This document shows positions 33,247 to 42,045 of a stretch of DNA of 49,255 nucleotides, piece after piece (the first letter of the stretch is position 1; each line of letters opens with the position of its first letter). Source of the DNA: a bacterium (lineage in GTDB: Bacteria; Elusimicrobiota; Elusimicrobia; UBA1565; UBA9628); NCBI GenBank assembly GCA_021799485.1, contig JAJZAK010000014.1, positions 1-49,255 of the forward strand, given 5' to 3'. Under the pieces are notes generated by a model, which searched no databases, had not been told where the DNA came from, and was given only the letters and a program-made list of their open reading frames with translations. Both the position numbers and the translations under genes were made by a program.

Positions 33247-34248
33247 ATGAGTATCGAATACACCATTCTTTTCCTCGCCGTCCTTTTCGGAGCTTACGTC
33301 TGGGCTGGGAGAGCCTTGAACGCCCGCGGAGCGTGGAGCGATCCGGCGCGCCTGCCTCTCTGGCATGCCGTCTTCAGCGCTTTGGCGGGTTTCGCGGCGG
33401 CCTTCATCGGCCTTAAGTGGATCGAGAACAATTCCCAGGCTTCCGCCCTGCCGGGAGCGTGGTCCGCGCGGGAATTGATCATCGGCATGGCCGCGGCTCT
33501 CGTCTCGGGAGCCGTCGGCTTCTGGAAGGCCCGGCGGATGCGCCGTCAGAGCCCCTCGCATCTGGGAGACTTCCTCGATGACGACGCGGAATGGGCCGAG
33601 ACGATTTTCTCGGCCGGACTCATGGCCTCGGTTCTCATGATCTTTTTTCTTCAGGCCTTCAAGATCCCATCGAGCTCCATGGAAAAGACTCTCCTGATCG
33701 GCGACCATCTTTTCGTCAACAAGTTCCTCTACGGCCTGCGCGTTCCCGGGAGCGGTCGAAGAATCATGCCCCTGAGGCCCGTATCGAGAGGAGACATCGC
33801 CGTCTTTCAGTTCCCCGACCACAATCCCAAGGCCATCCATTGCGGCGCCGTCCAGACAGGCCGGGACTTCATCAAGAGAGTGATCGGCCTTCCCGGGGAG
33901 ACGGTCGAAGTGCGGGAAGGGCGGGTCTACATCGACGGCACGCTCCTGGCGCCGGAGCCTTATGCCGTCTATTCAGCGCCCATGCGCTTTCCAAAGCCGG
34001 AGACCCCTCCGCCGCCGGCTCTTTATCAGCAGATGTGGGAGAACCACACCCTCGACCAAAGGCTGGGGAACTCCGAGCGCGACTACTTCGGCCCCGTGAA
34101 GGTCCCTCCCGGCGCCTATTTCCTCATGGGAGACAATCGCGACCGTTCTTGCGACTCGCGCTACTGGGGGCCCGTCCCTCTCAAGGACATCGAGGGCAAG
34201 GCTTGGTTTATCTACTGGCCGCTGGGACGGGCGGGCCTCGCCCGCTGA
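33247..34248 (+). CDS. lepB: Signal peptidase I
   Basis: 333 residues, longer than the minimal family member because of an N-terminal membrane region (about 1-138) with three or four hydrophobic segments. Catalytic Ser144 lies in KIPSSSMEKTL and the general-base Lys210 in FIKRVIGLPGE. Later family boxes are also present: MGDNRDRSCDSRYWG. It removes signal peptides of exported proteins on the periplasmic face. GGAG precedes the ATG by about 14 bases. Confidence 0.95.
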   Translation: MSIEYTILFLAVLFGAYVWAGRALNARGAWSDPARLPLWHAVFSALAGFAAAFIGLKWIENNSQASALPGAWSARELIIGMAAALVSGAVGFWKARRMRRQSPSHLGDFLDDDAEWAETIFSAGLMASVLMIFFLQAFKIPSSSMEKTLLIGDHLFVNKFLYGLRVPGSGRRIMPLRPVSRGDIAVFQFPDHNPKAIHCGAVQTGRDFIKRVIGLPGETVEVREGRVYIDGTLLAPEPYAVYSAPMRFPKPETPPPPALYQQMWENHTLDQRLGNSERDYFGPVKVPPGAYFLMGDNRDRSCDSRYWGPVPLKDIEGKAWFIYWPLGRAGLAR

Positions 34249-34249
34249 C

Positions 34250-35602
34250 GTGAACTCCGGCCGTTCCTTCCCCCGGCAGCCGCCCTGGCTCCTGTTCGCG
34301 GCGCTCGCTCTTCTCTCGTCGGCCGCCGCGGCCGCGGCGGCGCCCAGGCCCCTCGTTCTCGTCGCGCCCTATTCCGGAATCATCAGCCCCGCCTCGCGCG
34401 AATACTTGGTCGACGCCATGGAGACGGCGGAGCGGCGAGGCGCCGCGGCTCTCGTCATCGAGCTCGACACCCCCGGAGGCCTTGACGCTTCCATGCGGGA
34501 GATCGTGCGGCGGGAGCTCTCCTCGACCGTCCCCGTCGTCGTCTACGTGCACCCCGCGGGGGCCCGCGCCGCCTCCGCGGGAGTCTTCATCACGATGGCG
34601 GCCGACGTCGCCGCGATGACTCCTGGAACCAATATCGGCGCCGCCCATCCCGTCGAGATCGCTCCGGAAAGCGGCGCTCTCCTAAAGACCGCCGAGAAAA
34701 AAGGGAAGCCCGACGTCCTCGAGGAAAAAATCACCAACGACGCCATGGCCTATCTGCGGGCGATCGCGGCGAAGAGGGGGCGCAACGCCCGATGGGCGCG
34801 CTTCGTGGTCGCTCAAAGCACTTCCGTCACGGCCGGCGAGGCCTTGAATCTCGGCGTCATCGACCTCGTCGCCGATGATCTTTCCGCCCTCCTCAAGGCC
34901 GTCGACGGGCGCCGGTTCTCCGGGCGCTCCAAGCCCCTCGACCTCAACAATCGTCAAATCGTTTTCCTTGAGATGAGCCCCCGCCAAAGGGCGCTGGCGG
35001 CGCTCTCGGACCCCAACGTGGCCGCGATCCTCATGACGCTGGGCGTGACGGGGCTCATGATCGAGCTCTACAGCCCGGGCCTCATCTTCCCGGGCATCGT
35101 GGGAGCGGCCTGCCTTATCATGGGATTTTATTCCTTCGAGGTGTTCTCCGCGGGACATGCCGGGGGCCTTCTCGTCCTGCTGGGGCTGTTTCTATTTTTG
35201 CTCGAGCTCAAGATCCCCAGCTACGGCCTCCTCACCGCCGGAGGGATCTCCTCAATCGCCGCGGGAGGGCTGCTCCTGTTGCGGACCGCGCCCGGCGGCC
35301 CCAGGCCCGTCCCAGCAGGATTCGTCATGGCGCTTCTCCTCCTCGCCGGGATCGCCGGCGCGGCGCTTCTTTTCGCCCGCAGGGCCTTGGCGCGGCGGTC
35401 GGTTGCCGGAACGGAAGGCCTGATCGGCGCCGCGGGCGAAACGGTCACGGCCCTGTCTCCCGAGGGGCGAGTGATCGCCCAAGGCGAGGCATGGAGCGCT
35501 CGAAGCCTCGATGGCGACATCCCCGCTGGAGAGCCCGTCGAGGTCGTCTCCGTCGAGGGGCTCACGCTGGGGGTCCGCAGGCGCCCGTCATCCAAACGAT
35601 GA
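34250..35602 (+). CDS. nfeD: NfeD-type membrane serine protease (ClpP-like)
   Basis: 450 residues from a GTG start one base after lepB. A signal or TM helix (about 12-32) is followed by a ClpP-class protease domain with ELDTPGGLDASM, AGARAASAGVFI (nucleophile Ser) and EEKITNDAMAYLR (base Lys). Then come several TM helices (about 255-385) and a C-terminal OB-fold NfeD domain (about 395-450). This is the long, NfeD1b-like form, linked in other bacteria to membrane protein quality control with SPFH proteins; no SPFH gene is in the window. It ends in an ATGA overlap with nadD. Confidence 0.9.
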   Translation: MNSGRSFPRQPPWLLFAALALLSSAAAAAAAPRPLVLVAPYSGIISPASREYLVDAMETAERRGAAALVIELDTPGGLDASMREIVRRELSSTVPVVVYVHPAGARAASAGVFITMAADVAAMTPGTNIGAAHPVEIAPESGALLKTAEKKGKPDVLEEKITNDAMAYLRAIAAKRGRNARWARFVVAQSTSVTAGEALNLGVIDLVADDLSALLKAVDGRRFSGRSKPLDLNNRQIVFLEMSPRQRALAALSDPNVAAILMTLGVTGLMIELYSPGLIFPGIVGAACLIMGFYSFEVFSAGHAGGLLVLLGLFLFLLELKIPSYGLLTAGGISSIAAGGLLLLRTAPGGPRPVPAGFVMALLLLAGIAGAALLFARRALARRSVAGTEGLIGAAGETVTALSPEGRVIAQGEAWSARSLDGDIPAGEPVEVVSVEGLTLGVRRRPSSKR

Positions 35603-36741
35603 AAATCCTTCTCTTTGGCGGGGCCTTCGATCCGCCGCACAAGGCCCACGTGGCCCTTCTGAGGGCCGCCGCCCGCACGATCAAGCCGGACCGGGTGCTC
35701 GTCGTCCCCGCCTGGAGATCTCCCTTCAAGGCCGCGGCGCACGCCGCCGCCGCCGAGCGCGCGGGCCTCGTCCGGGCCGGGATCATCAAGCCTTTGAGAA
35801 GGCTCCTGGGCCTCCGCCTCTCGTTGGACGCCTCGGAACTCCGTTCTCGCCGGGCCGTCTACACCATCGAGACTCTGGAGCGGGTCAAGAAGCTCCAACC
35901 GGGGGCCGAGCTTCACGTCCTCGTCGGCTCGGACAACGCGACGTCGTTCGATTCCTGGAAGTCCCCCTCGCGCCTGCGCCGAGAAGCTTCCTGGTGGACG
36001 GCGCGAAGACCCGGCGCCGCCGGGCCCATCCCGCATTTTTTCAAGATTTTGCCGGAGAAAATGCCGGATATCGCTTCGACGGATATCCGGCTGCGTCTCC
36101 TCCTGGGAGAGGATGTCTCACGCTGGCTGACGCCCGATGTCGCCGTGCGCATACGCCGAGAAGGACTTTACGGCATCCGCCTGCGGCGCCGGCTTCGCGG
36201 CCTCCTTCCCGCGCCAAGATTCAGGCACACCCTCGCGGTTGCGGACTTGGCGCGGCGCCTCGCCCGCCGATGGGGAATTGACGAGGAGAAGGCGGCTCTC
36301 GCGGCTCTTCTCCACGATCTCGGCCGAGCCGTTCCCGCCGCGAGGCTCCCCGGCCTCACGCGACGCCTCCGGCTGAAGATACCCCGGTCCGCCGAGACTC
36401 TCCGCCGCTCGCCGCTCCTGGCCCATTCCTACGTGAGCGAGCATTGGGCGCGGGAACGATTCGGCGTGGACGATCCCGCGGTTCTGCGGGCCATCCGCCG
36501 TCACACGCTGGGAGCGCCCGCGGCCGCGGAGATGTCGTCGCTCGACAAGGCGCTTTATATCGCCGACTCCGCCTCAACCGACCGGCGCTACCGAGGCGTC
36601 GAGGCCGTCAGGGAGCTCGCCTTCCGGGACCTCGATGAAGCCTTCAAGTCGAGCGTCGCGGCGAAGCTGCGGCACGCTCTCATCAACGGCGAGTGGCTGC
36701 ATCCCCAAGGCCTTGCCCTATGGAATTCGTTTCGCCGATAA
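35599..36741 (+). CDS. nadD: NadD-YqeK fusion: nicotinate-nucleotide adenylyltransferase plus HD-domain hydrolase
   Basis: 380 residues from the ATG overlapping the nfeD stop. Residues 1-190 form NadD: GGAFDPPHKAH nucleotidyltransferase motif, VVPAWRSPFK, VGSDNATSF and IASTDIR. Residues 205-380 form a YqeK-type HD domain with RFRHTLAVADLA (His210), LLHDLGRA (His239-Asp240) and a later RRHTLGAPA-DKALYIADS. NadD makes NaAD in NAD synthesis; YqeK homologues hydrolyse diadenosine tetraphosphate. In many genomes yqeK and rsfS follow nadD as separate genes. Here YqeK is fused and RsfS lies two genes later. Confidence 0.93.
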   Translation: MKILLFGGAFDPPHKAHVALLRAAARTIKPDRVLVVPAWRSPFKAAAHAAAAERAGLVRAGIIKPLRRLLGLRLSLDASELRSRRAVYTIETLERVKKLQPGAELHVLVGSDNATSFDSWKSPSRLRREASWWTARRPGAAGPIPHFFKILPEKMPDIASTDIRLRLLLGEDVSRWLTPDVAVRIRREGLYGIRLRRRLRGLLPAPRFRHTLAVADLARRLARRWGIDEEKAALAALLHDLGRAVPAARLPGLTRRLRLKIPRSAETLRRSPLLAHSYVSEHWARERFGVDDPAVLRAIRRHTLGAPAAAEMSSLDKALYIADSASTDRRYRGVEAVRELAFRDLDEAFKSSVAAKLRHALINGEWLHPQGLALWNSFRR

Positions 36742-37589
36742 AGCCCGGCCGACTCGTCGCCTCTCTCATCCTCTTCGGATGCTTCCTGGTCGGCATCCGC
36801 GAAACGCGCTCCCCGATCGCCCTCGCCGCGCGGGGCGGGGACCCCTGGCCCTTCTGGGTGATTCTCCCCTCGACCGCGGCGGCCTCGGCTCGGGACGAAC
36901 CGGCTCCGGAGTTGTTCTTGGGGATCTATCTGACCGGCGTTCCCGCCGTCGAGCTCGTCTCGTCGGGACCTCCCCCGCGAGGAGGACTCGACGAGGCGTG
37001 GGAAAGGCTGGCGCCGATTCTACCCGAACCCCTTCGCCGCTGGCCGCCGGACGTCCTTTTAAAGGCCTCGCCCGGGGCCGACAACGCCGATCCCTCCCCC
37101 GTGGCCTGCGCCGACTGGCTGGAGAAGCGCGGCCGGGGATTCCGGCTCCTCAAGGAGCTTTTTCGGGATGTCCGAGAGCGGGATTGGGAACGGTTGCGCC
37201 TCGACTGGGAGCTGAGCCGGGTTCCTCGGAAAAACGTCGCCTCCGCCTTCAGGCCTCCCGCCAGGATCGCTGAAAAATTCTACGCCGACACGGTCTCTCC
37301 CTCCTTTTGGACGCCGGCCGCCGGAGCCCCCCTCTTGGCCGAGGTCCTCAACGCCTCCAACGCGCCCGGCCTCGCCGCGCGCGTGACAAAAGTTCTAAGA
37401 TTGAAAGGGATCGATGTCGTCAACCTCGGCAACGCTTCTTCGGCGGCGCCCCGCACCATCATCTATGATCGCGACGGCCGCATCGGCAATGCCCGCAAGG
37501 CCCAAGAAGCGCTGGAGGACCACGATTCAAGAGTCGTGACGCAGTTATGGGAGAGGCCCTGGCTCGACATCAGCTTGGTCCTGAAATAG
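36720..37589 (+). CDS. Membrane-anchored protein with LytR C-terminal domain
   Basis: 289 residues. The ATG at 36720 overlaps the nadD-yqeK end by 22 nt. It has one N-terminal TM helix (about 12-28) and an unassigned middle region. The C-terminal LytR_C domain (about 200-289) shows AEVLNASNAPGLAARVTKVL, GIDVVNLGNA, TIIYDR and a final LDISLVLK. LytR_C domains often follow LytR-CpsA-Psr phosphotransferase domains, but that catalytic domain is missing here. This stand-alone form between nadD-yqeK and rsfS is common in some phyla. Role unknown, probably envelope-related. Confidence 0.8.
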   Translation: MEFVSPIKPGRLVASLILFGCFLVGIRETRSPIALAARGGDPWPFWVILPSTAAASARDEPAPELFLGIYLTGVPAVELVSSGPPPRGGLDEAWERLAPILPEPLRRWPPDVLLKASPGADNADPSPVACADWLEKRGRGFRLLKELFRDVRERDWERLRLDWELSRVPRKNVASAFRPPARIAEKFYADTVSPSFWTPAAGAPLLAEVLNASNAPGLAARVTKVLRLKGIDVVNLGNASSAAPRTIIYDRDGRIGNARKAQEALEDHDSRVVTQLWERPWLDISLVLK

Positions 37590-37605
37590 AAGGAGACAGC
37601 ATCGC

Positions 37606-38679
37606 ATGGAACTCGTTGAAGTCCTAAAATCGGCGACGGTCTTGGGGGCAAGCGACATCCACATCGTCATCGGCAAGCCCCCCATGATGCGCTTGAACGG
37701 CGAAATCGCGCCGATCCCGAACTTCCCCGTCATCAACGCCGAGCAATCGAAGAGCCTCATCTACTCCCTCCTCTACGAGGAACAGCGCGCGCGCTTTGAA
37801 CAGACCCTTGAACTCGACTGCTCTGCGGCCGTGGACGGGGTCGCCCGATTCCGCATCAACGTCTTTTCGCAGAAAAACGGCGTCGAGGCCGTCCTTCGCG
37901 TCATCTCCTCCAAGATCCCGACGCCCGAGCAGCTGCGGCTGCCTCCGGCGGTCATCAAAATAAGCGACATGCCGCGCGGTTTGGTCCTGGTGACCGGCCC
38001 CACGGGTTCCGGAAAGTCGACGACCCTCGCCTGCCTCCTCGATCTCATCAATCAAAAGGACGCCGGCCATATCCTCACCGTCGAGGACCCGATCGAGTAC
38101 ACCTACGAGTCCAAGAAGAGCATCGTGCGCCAGCGCGAGGTGGGCCAGAACACGAAGTCCTTCGGGGCGGCGTTGAGAGCGGCCCTGCGCGAGGACCCGG
38201 ACGTCATCCTCGTGGGGGAGATGCGAGACCTGGAGACGATCTCCCTTGCCGTCACGGCCGCCGAGACGGGCCACCTCTGCTTCGGGACGCTCCACACCCA
38301 GGACGCGCCGTCCACGATCGACCGCGTCATCGACGTTTTTCCTCCCCACCAGCAAAGCCAGATTCGCGTCCAACTGGCCGGCACCCTCCAGGCGGTGGTC
38401 TCCCAACTTCTCGTCCCGCGCAAGGACGGCAAGGGCCGCGTCGCCGCCCGGGAAATCATGCTGACGACGCCCGCCATCTCGAATCTCATCCGGGAAGGCA
38501 AGACCCATATGATCTACGGCGCGATCGACACCGGCGCCCAGCACGGCATGATCTCCATGGATAAGGCGCTGGCCAATCTTTATAAGGAAGGGCTGATCAC
38601 GGCCGAAGAAGCCCTCCTCCGCGCCCACAACGCGGACGTCCTGCGCCGCCTGGCCGGCCTGAGCGTCGGGACGGCATAG
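37606..38679 (+). CDS. pilT: Type IV pilus retraction ATPase PilT
   Basis: 357 residues, preceded by AAGGAGA ten bases before the ATG. It contains the PilT N-domain (ASDIHIVIGKPPMMRLNG), Walker A GPTGSGKSTT, the Asp box TVEDPIEY, Walker B DPDVILVGEMRD and the His box TGHLCFGTLHTQDAP. The AIRNLIRE-like PilT motif appears as AISNLIREGKTHMI. It powers pilus retraction and twitching. It fits the presence of prepilin genes at 9396-13896, though other pilus machinery genes are outside the window. Confidence 0.96.
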   Translation: MELVEVLKSATVLGASDIHIVIGKPPMMRLNGEIAPIPNFPVINAEQSKSLIYSLLYEEQRARFEQTLELDCSAAVDGVARFRINVFSQKNGVEAVLRVISSKIPTPEQLRLPPAVIKISDMPRGLVLVTGPTGSGKSTTLACLLDLINQKDAGHILTVEDPIEYTYESKKSIVRQREVGQNTKSFGAALRAALREDPDVILVGEMRDLETISLAVTAAETGHLCFGTLHTQDAPSTIDRVIDVFPPHQQSQIRVQLAGTLQAVVSQLLVPRKDGKGRVAAREIMLTTPAISNLIREGKTHMIYGAIDTGAQHGMISMDKALANLYKEGLITAEEALLRAHNADVLRRLAGLSVGTA

Positions 38680-38686
38680 GGTCATT

Positions 38687-39136
38687 GTGCCGCGATCATC
38701 ACGGGGCGACAGCATCGCATGGAAGACGGAAGCGATCGCCCTGGCCCGGACCTTAAGCGAGAAAAAGGGCGAGGCCGTCGTCATCCTTGACATTCGCAAG
38801 GAAAGCCCCTTGGCGGATTTTCTCCTGGTCGCGACCGTGCTTTCCAGGCCCCATATGCGCACGTTGGAGGCTGCTCTCGATGAGAAGGCGGGCTCGTTGG
38901 GGCTGCGGCCGCTGCATCGGTCGAGGCCCGCGAGCGACCGATGGCAGGTTCTTGACTTCGGCTCCATCATCGTCCACCTCATGAGCGAGGAAGCCCGCGG
39001 CTTCTACGCCGTCGAGAAGCTCTACCCGGGCTCCAAGCGGCTTCGCTGGGAGCCAAGGAACATCGGCGGCAGGGAGAAAAGGGATGTCCTCAAAAGAACC
39101 TCCGCTGCCCTCCGCCTTCCCTCTTCCACCCTGTAA
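38687..39136 (+). CDS. rsfS: Ribosomal silencing factor RsfS
   Basis: 149 residues from a GTG start with AGGG five bases upstream. It has the RsfS core: KKGEAVVILDIRKESPLADFLLVATVLS, ASDRWQVLDFGSIIVHLMSEEARGFYAVEKLY. It binds ribosomal protein uL14 and blocks subunit joining during starvation. The basic C-terminal tail after residue 115 is not part of the usual domain. It lies one base before argS. Confidence 0.92.
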   Translation: MPRSSRGDSIAWKTEAIALARTLSEKKGEAVVILDIRKESPLADFLLVATVLSRPHMRTLEAALDEKAGSLGLRPLHRSRPASDRWQVLDFGSIIVHLMSEEARGFYAVEKLYPGSKRLRWEPRNIGGREKRDVLKRTSAALRLPSSTL

Positions 39137-39137
39137 G

Positions 39138-40802
39138 ATGCCCACGTCTGAAATCTCGGCGCCGCTTCTCCAGACGCTTCACGACGCCCTTGGGGGCGAA
39201 GTCCGCGAGTGGGCCGAGGCGCAAGGGCTCGATGGCCCGGGCGAGCTTCCCTTGGCCGCGCCTCCGCCGCACGTCAGGGCCGACGTCAGCCTCCCCTGGG
39301 CTTTGGGCCTCGCGAAGACCGCCAGGAAAAACCCGATGGATATCGCCGCCGCTCTCGCGGCGCGTTTCTCTCGGCTCCCCGAGGTCGCCGAGGCTTCGGT
39401 CTCGTCTCCCGGCTTCGTCAACCTTCGGCTCAAGGAAACCTCCCTCGTGGCGGAGGCCGAAAACGGGCTCTTTCTCGCCGGACCCTACAAACCCCGCAAG
39501 CTCAAGCGCAAGATCCTCATCGAATTCGTCTCGGCCAATCCCACCGGCCCCCTCCATGCCGCCTCGGGGCGGGGGGCGACGCTCGGAGACGCCCTCGCCC
39601 GCGTCCTGCGGATGCTGGGACACGAAGTCGCGATGGAATACTACGTCAACGACTGCGGGCGCCAGGTCGACATGCTGGGTCGCTCCTTGGAAGCGCGCCG
39701 GGACGGCAAGCCCGTGCCGGAGGAGGGCTACCACGGGAGCTATCTCGAGGATCTGGCGCGGCAGCTGCCTCCGGAAGCCAAGGCCTGGAGCGCCGCGGAG
39801 CTTTCCCGCTACGCCGTGGAAGCGCTTTTAAAGACCCATCAGGAGGATATGCGCGCCTTCGACGTCCATTTCGACCGCTACTTCAGGGAATCCGAGCTCC
39901 ACGCGCGCAAGGCCCTGGAGACGACTCTTGATCGCCTCAAAAGCCTGGGGGCCGTCTACGAAAAGGAAGGCGCGGTGTGGTTCAAGCGGCCGGAGGAGGC
40001 CGCGTCCGCGGAGGACGACAAGGACCGCGTGCTCGTGCGCGCCGACGGACGGCCGACCTATTTCCTGGCGGACATCGCCTACCATGAAGACAAGTATGCC
40101 CGGGGATATCCGGAGCTCATCGACATCTGGGGCACCGACCACCACGGCTACGTTCCGAGACTCAAGGGGGCGCTGGAGGCTCTCGGCCGCCGTCCCGCCG
40201 GCTTCCACGTCATTCTCCACCAGCTCATCCGGCTCATGCGCGGAAACGAGGCCGTCAAGATGTCGAAGCGCGCCGGGGAGTTCGTGCGCTTGAAAGACCT
40301 CGTGGACGAGGTGGGAAAAGACGCATGCCGATTTTTCTTCGCGATGCGCTCCCCGGGCTCGCATCTCGTCTTCGACCTCGAACTCGCCAAGAAGCGGACG
40401 GCCGAGAACCCGGTCTATTACTGCCAGTACGTCCATGCCCGGGTCTGTTCCATCTTCCGCGAGGCCCAAAAGAGAGGCTTCCCATCATCCCCGGAGGCCC
40501 TGCGGGGCGCCGCGCTCCCCGCGGGGGCGGCTTTCGACAAGGAGGAGCGCGACCTTCTCGTCAAGATCGCCTGGTTCCCAGAGACGCTCGCGGCCTGCGA
40601 GCGCGAGCTCTCCCCACATCCCCTGGCGACCTACATCCTCGAGCTCGCGGGGCTCTTCCATCCTTTTTACGAGAAATGCCGGGTGCTCGATCCCGCGGAC
40701 CGGGAGCGCACGGCCTTCCGGTTGCTTCTCATCGCCGGGGTCCGGGAAACGATCGCGCGCGGACTGGCGCTTTTGGGCGTCTCGGCGCCGGAGTCGATGT
40801 GA
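39138..40802 (+). CDS. argS: Arginyl-tRNA synthetase
   Basis: 554 residues from the ATG at 39138; the open frame upstream of it overlaps rsfS. The N-terminal tRNA-binding domain (to about 95) is followed by EFVSANPTGPLHAASGRGA, where the class I HIGH motif reads His140-Ala-Ala-Ser. The rest is normal: YYVNDCGRQ, YHEDKYARGYPELIDIWGTDHHGYVPRLKGAL, KMSKRAGEF (KMSK loop) and the DALR anticodon-binding domain at the C-terminus (YCQYVHARVCSI). It charges tRNA-Arg. The second His of HIGH varies in some ArgRS families, so activity is expected. Confidence 0.95.
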   Translation: MPTSEISAPLLQTLHDALGGEVREWAEAQGLDGPGELPLAAPPPHVRADVSLPWALGLAKTARKNPMDIAAALAARFSRLPEVAEASVSSPGFVNLRLKETSLVAEAENGLFLAGPYKPRKLKRKILIEFVSANPTGPLHAASGRGATLGDALARVLRMLGHEVAMEYYVNDCGRQVDMLGRSLEARRDGKPVPEEGYHGSYLEDLARQLPPEAKAWSAAELSRYAVEALLKTHQEDMRAFDVHFDRYFRESELHARKALETTLDRLKSLGAVYEKEGAVWFKRPEEAASAEDDKDRVLVRADGRPTYFLADIAYHEDKYARGYPELIDIWGTDHHGYVPRLKGALEALGRRPAGFHVILHQLIRLMRGNEAVKMSKRAGEFVRLKDLVDEVGKDACRFFFAMRSPGSHLVFDLELAKKRTAENPVYYCQYVHARVCSIFREAQKRGFPSSPEALRGAALPAGAAFDKEERDLLVKIAWFPETLAACERELSPHPLATYILELAGLFHPFYEKCRVLDPADRERTAFRLLLIAGVRETIARGLALLGVSAPESM

Positions 40803-41530
40803 ACGCGCTCGGGACCGGCACGGCGTTCGTCGCGGGAATGGCCTCCTTCCTCTCCCCTTGCGTCCTGCCCCTCCTGCCCGGCTACGTCTCCTTTCTCTCC
40901 GGCTCCTCGATCGAGGAGATCCACTCCTCCGCGGGCCGCCCCGCGGTAGCCCGCCGGGCCGTCCAAGGCGCGCTCGCCTTCATCGCGGGATTTACGCTCG
41001 TGTTCACCCTGCTCGGCGCTTCGGCGACGGCCTTGGGGGAACTCGTCTCCGCTTACCGCCGCGCCCTCGAGACCGCCTCGGGGCTTCTCATGGTCCTGCT
41101 CGGGCTCCACTTAAGCGGGCTCCTCCCCATTCGATGGCTTTATTATGAAAAGCGCTTTCTGGGCCGGGCGACGGCGGGATCGAGCCTTGCGGCGTCGTTC
41201 GTGATGGGCCTCGCCTTCGCCTTCGGCTGGACGCCCTGCATCGGTCCGATCTTGGCCGCGATCCTCGCCCTCGCGGCGACCGAGAGAACGGTCCGCCAGG
41301 GCGCTTGGCTGCTCGCCGTCTACTCCTTGGGCCTGGGGCTTCCCTTCCTCCTCACCGCCCTGGGCCTCGGCCGAGCGCTTGAATTCTTCTCGCGCTTCAA
41401 GCGCTTCCTTCGCGCGAGCGAAATCGCCGCGGGGATCATCCTCGCGGCCGTGGGAGCCCTCGTCATGAGCCATCGCCTCGTCTACCTCATGCGCTTCATG
41501 CCCCGGGCGCTTTATCGCTTCGCCTTATGA
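40799..41530 (+). CDS. ccdA: CcdA-type thiol-disulfide membrane protein
   Basis: 243 residues from a GTG start overlapping the argS stop. Six TM helices are expected. The paired Cys residues are in FLSPCVLPLLPGYV (helix 1) and GWTPCIGP (helix 4), the CcdA/DsbD hallmark. It carries reducing equivalents from cytoplasmic thioredoxin to periplasmic thiol proteins, for cytochrome c maturation or disulfide repair. The next gene is a TlpA/ResA-like thioredoxin, its natural partner. Confidence 0.93.
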   Translation: MNALGTGTAFVAGMASFLSPCVLPLLPGYVSFLSGSSIEEIHSSAGRPAVARRAVQGALAFIAGFTLVFTLLGASATALGELVSAYRRALETASGLLMVLLGLHLSGLLPIRWLYYEKRFLGRATAGSSLAASFVMGLAFAFGWTPCIGPILAAILALAATERTVRQGAWLLAVYSLGLGLPFLLTALGLGRALEFFSRFKRFLRASEIAAGIILAAVGALVMSHRLVYLMRFMPRALYRFAL

Positions 41531-42045
41531 CGCCCCAACGGCTTCTCTCCGGGGCCGCGGCACTCGCCGTCGCGCTGGGCATTTTCTATCTCGTCGCGAA
41601 GATCCCGGGGCCGACCTCGTCCTCGGACCGCCCCCGCCCCGCGCGGGATTTCTCCCTTCCCGATCTCCAAGGAAAGCGCGAAAGCCTGTCCTCCTACAAG
41701 GGCAAGCTCATCCTCCTCGACTTCTGGGCCACTTGGTGCGATCCGTGCCGGGAGGAGATTCCGGAGCTCAAGAATCTTTACGCGAAGTATCGCGACCGGG
41801 GCTTCGTCATCGTGGGAGTGGCCCTCGACTTCGACGGGAAGGCCAGCGTCGCCCCCTTCGTCCGGGAAGCCGCCATCGGCTACCCGGTTCTCCTCGGCGA
41901 GGGGCTGGCGCCGCCCGGTTACGAGGTCTCGGGGATACCCACCGCCTACCTGATCGACAGACGGGGCCTTATCGTGCGCCGCTTCGTGGGTCCGCAAACC
42001 TTTGAGGATTTCGTCCCCGATATTGAGAAATATTTGGCGCGCTAG
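41527..42045 (+). CDS. TlpA/ResA-like periplasmic thioredoxin
   Basis: 172 residues. An N-terminal TM anchor or signal (about 5-24) is followed by a thioredoxin fold with FWATWCDPCREE (redox CxxC), the central insertion typical of TlpA/ResA (FVIVGVALDFDGKA) and the cis-Pro loop GIPTAYLID. It is reduced by CcdA and in turn reduces periplasmic disulfides. It overlaps ccdA by ATGA. Confidence 0.93.
   Translation: MTPQRLLSGAAALAVALGIFYLVAKIPGPTSSSDRPRPARDFSLPDLQGKRESLSSYKGKLILLDFWATWCDPCREEIPELKNLYAKYRDRGFVIVGVALDFDGKASVAPFVREAAIGYPVLLGEGLAPPGYEVSGIPTAYLIDRRGLIVRRFVGPQTFEDFVPDIEKYLAR

Noticed and set aside
37594-38720. Identical 17-nt stretch (GACAGCATCGCATGGAA) at the pilT start and inside rsfS
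   Set aside because: In pilT it includes the start codon and in rsfS it is read in another frame; one such match in 49 kb is close to what chance allows.
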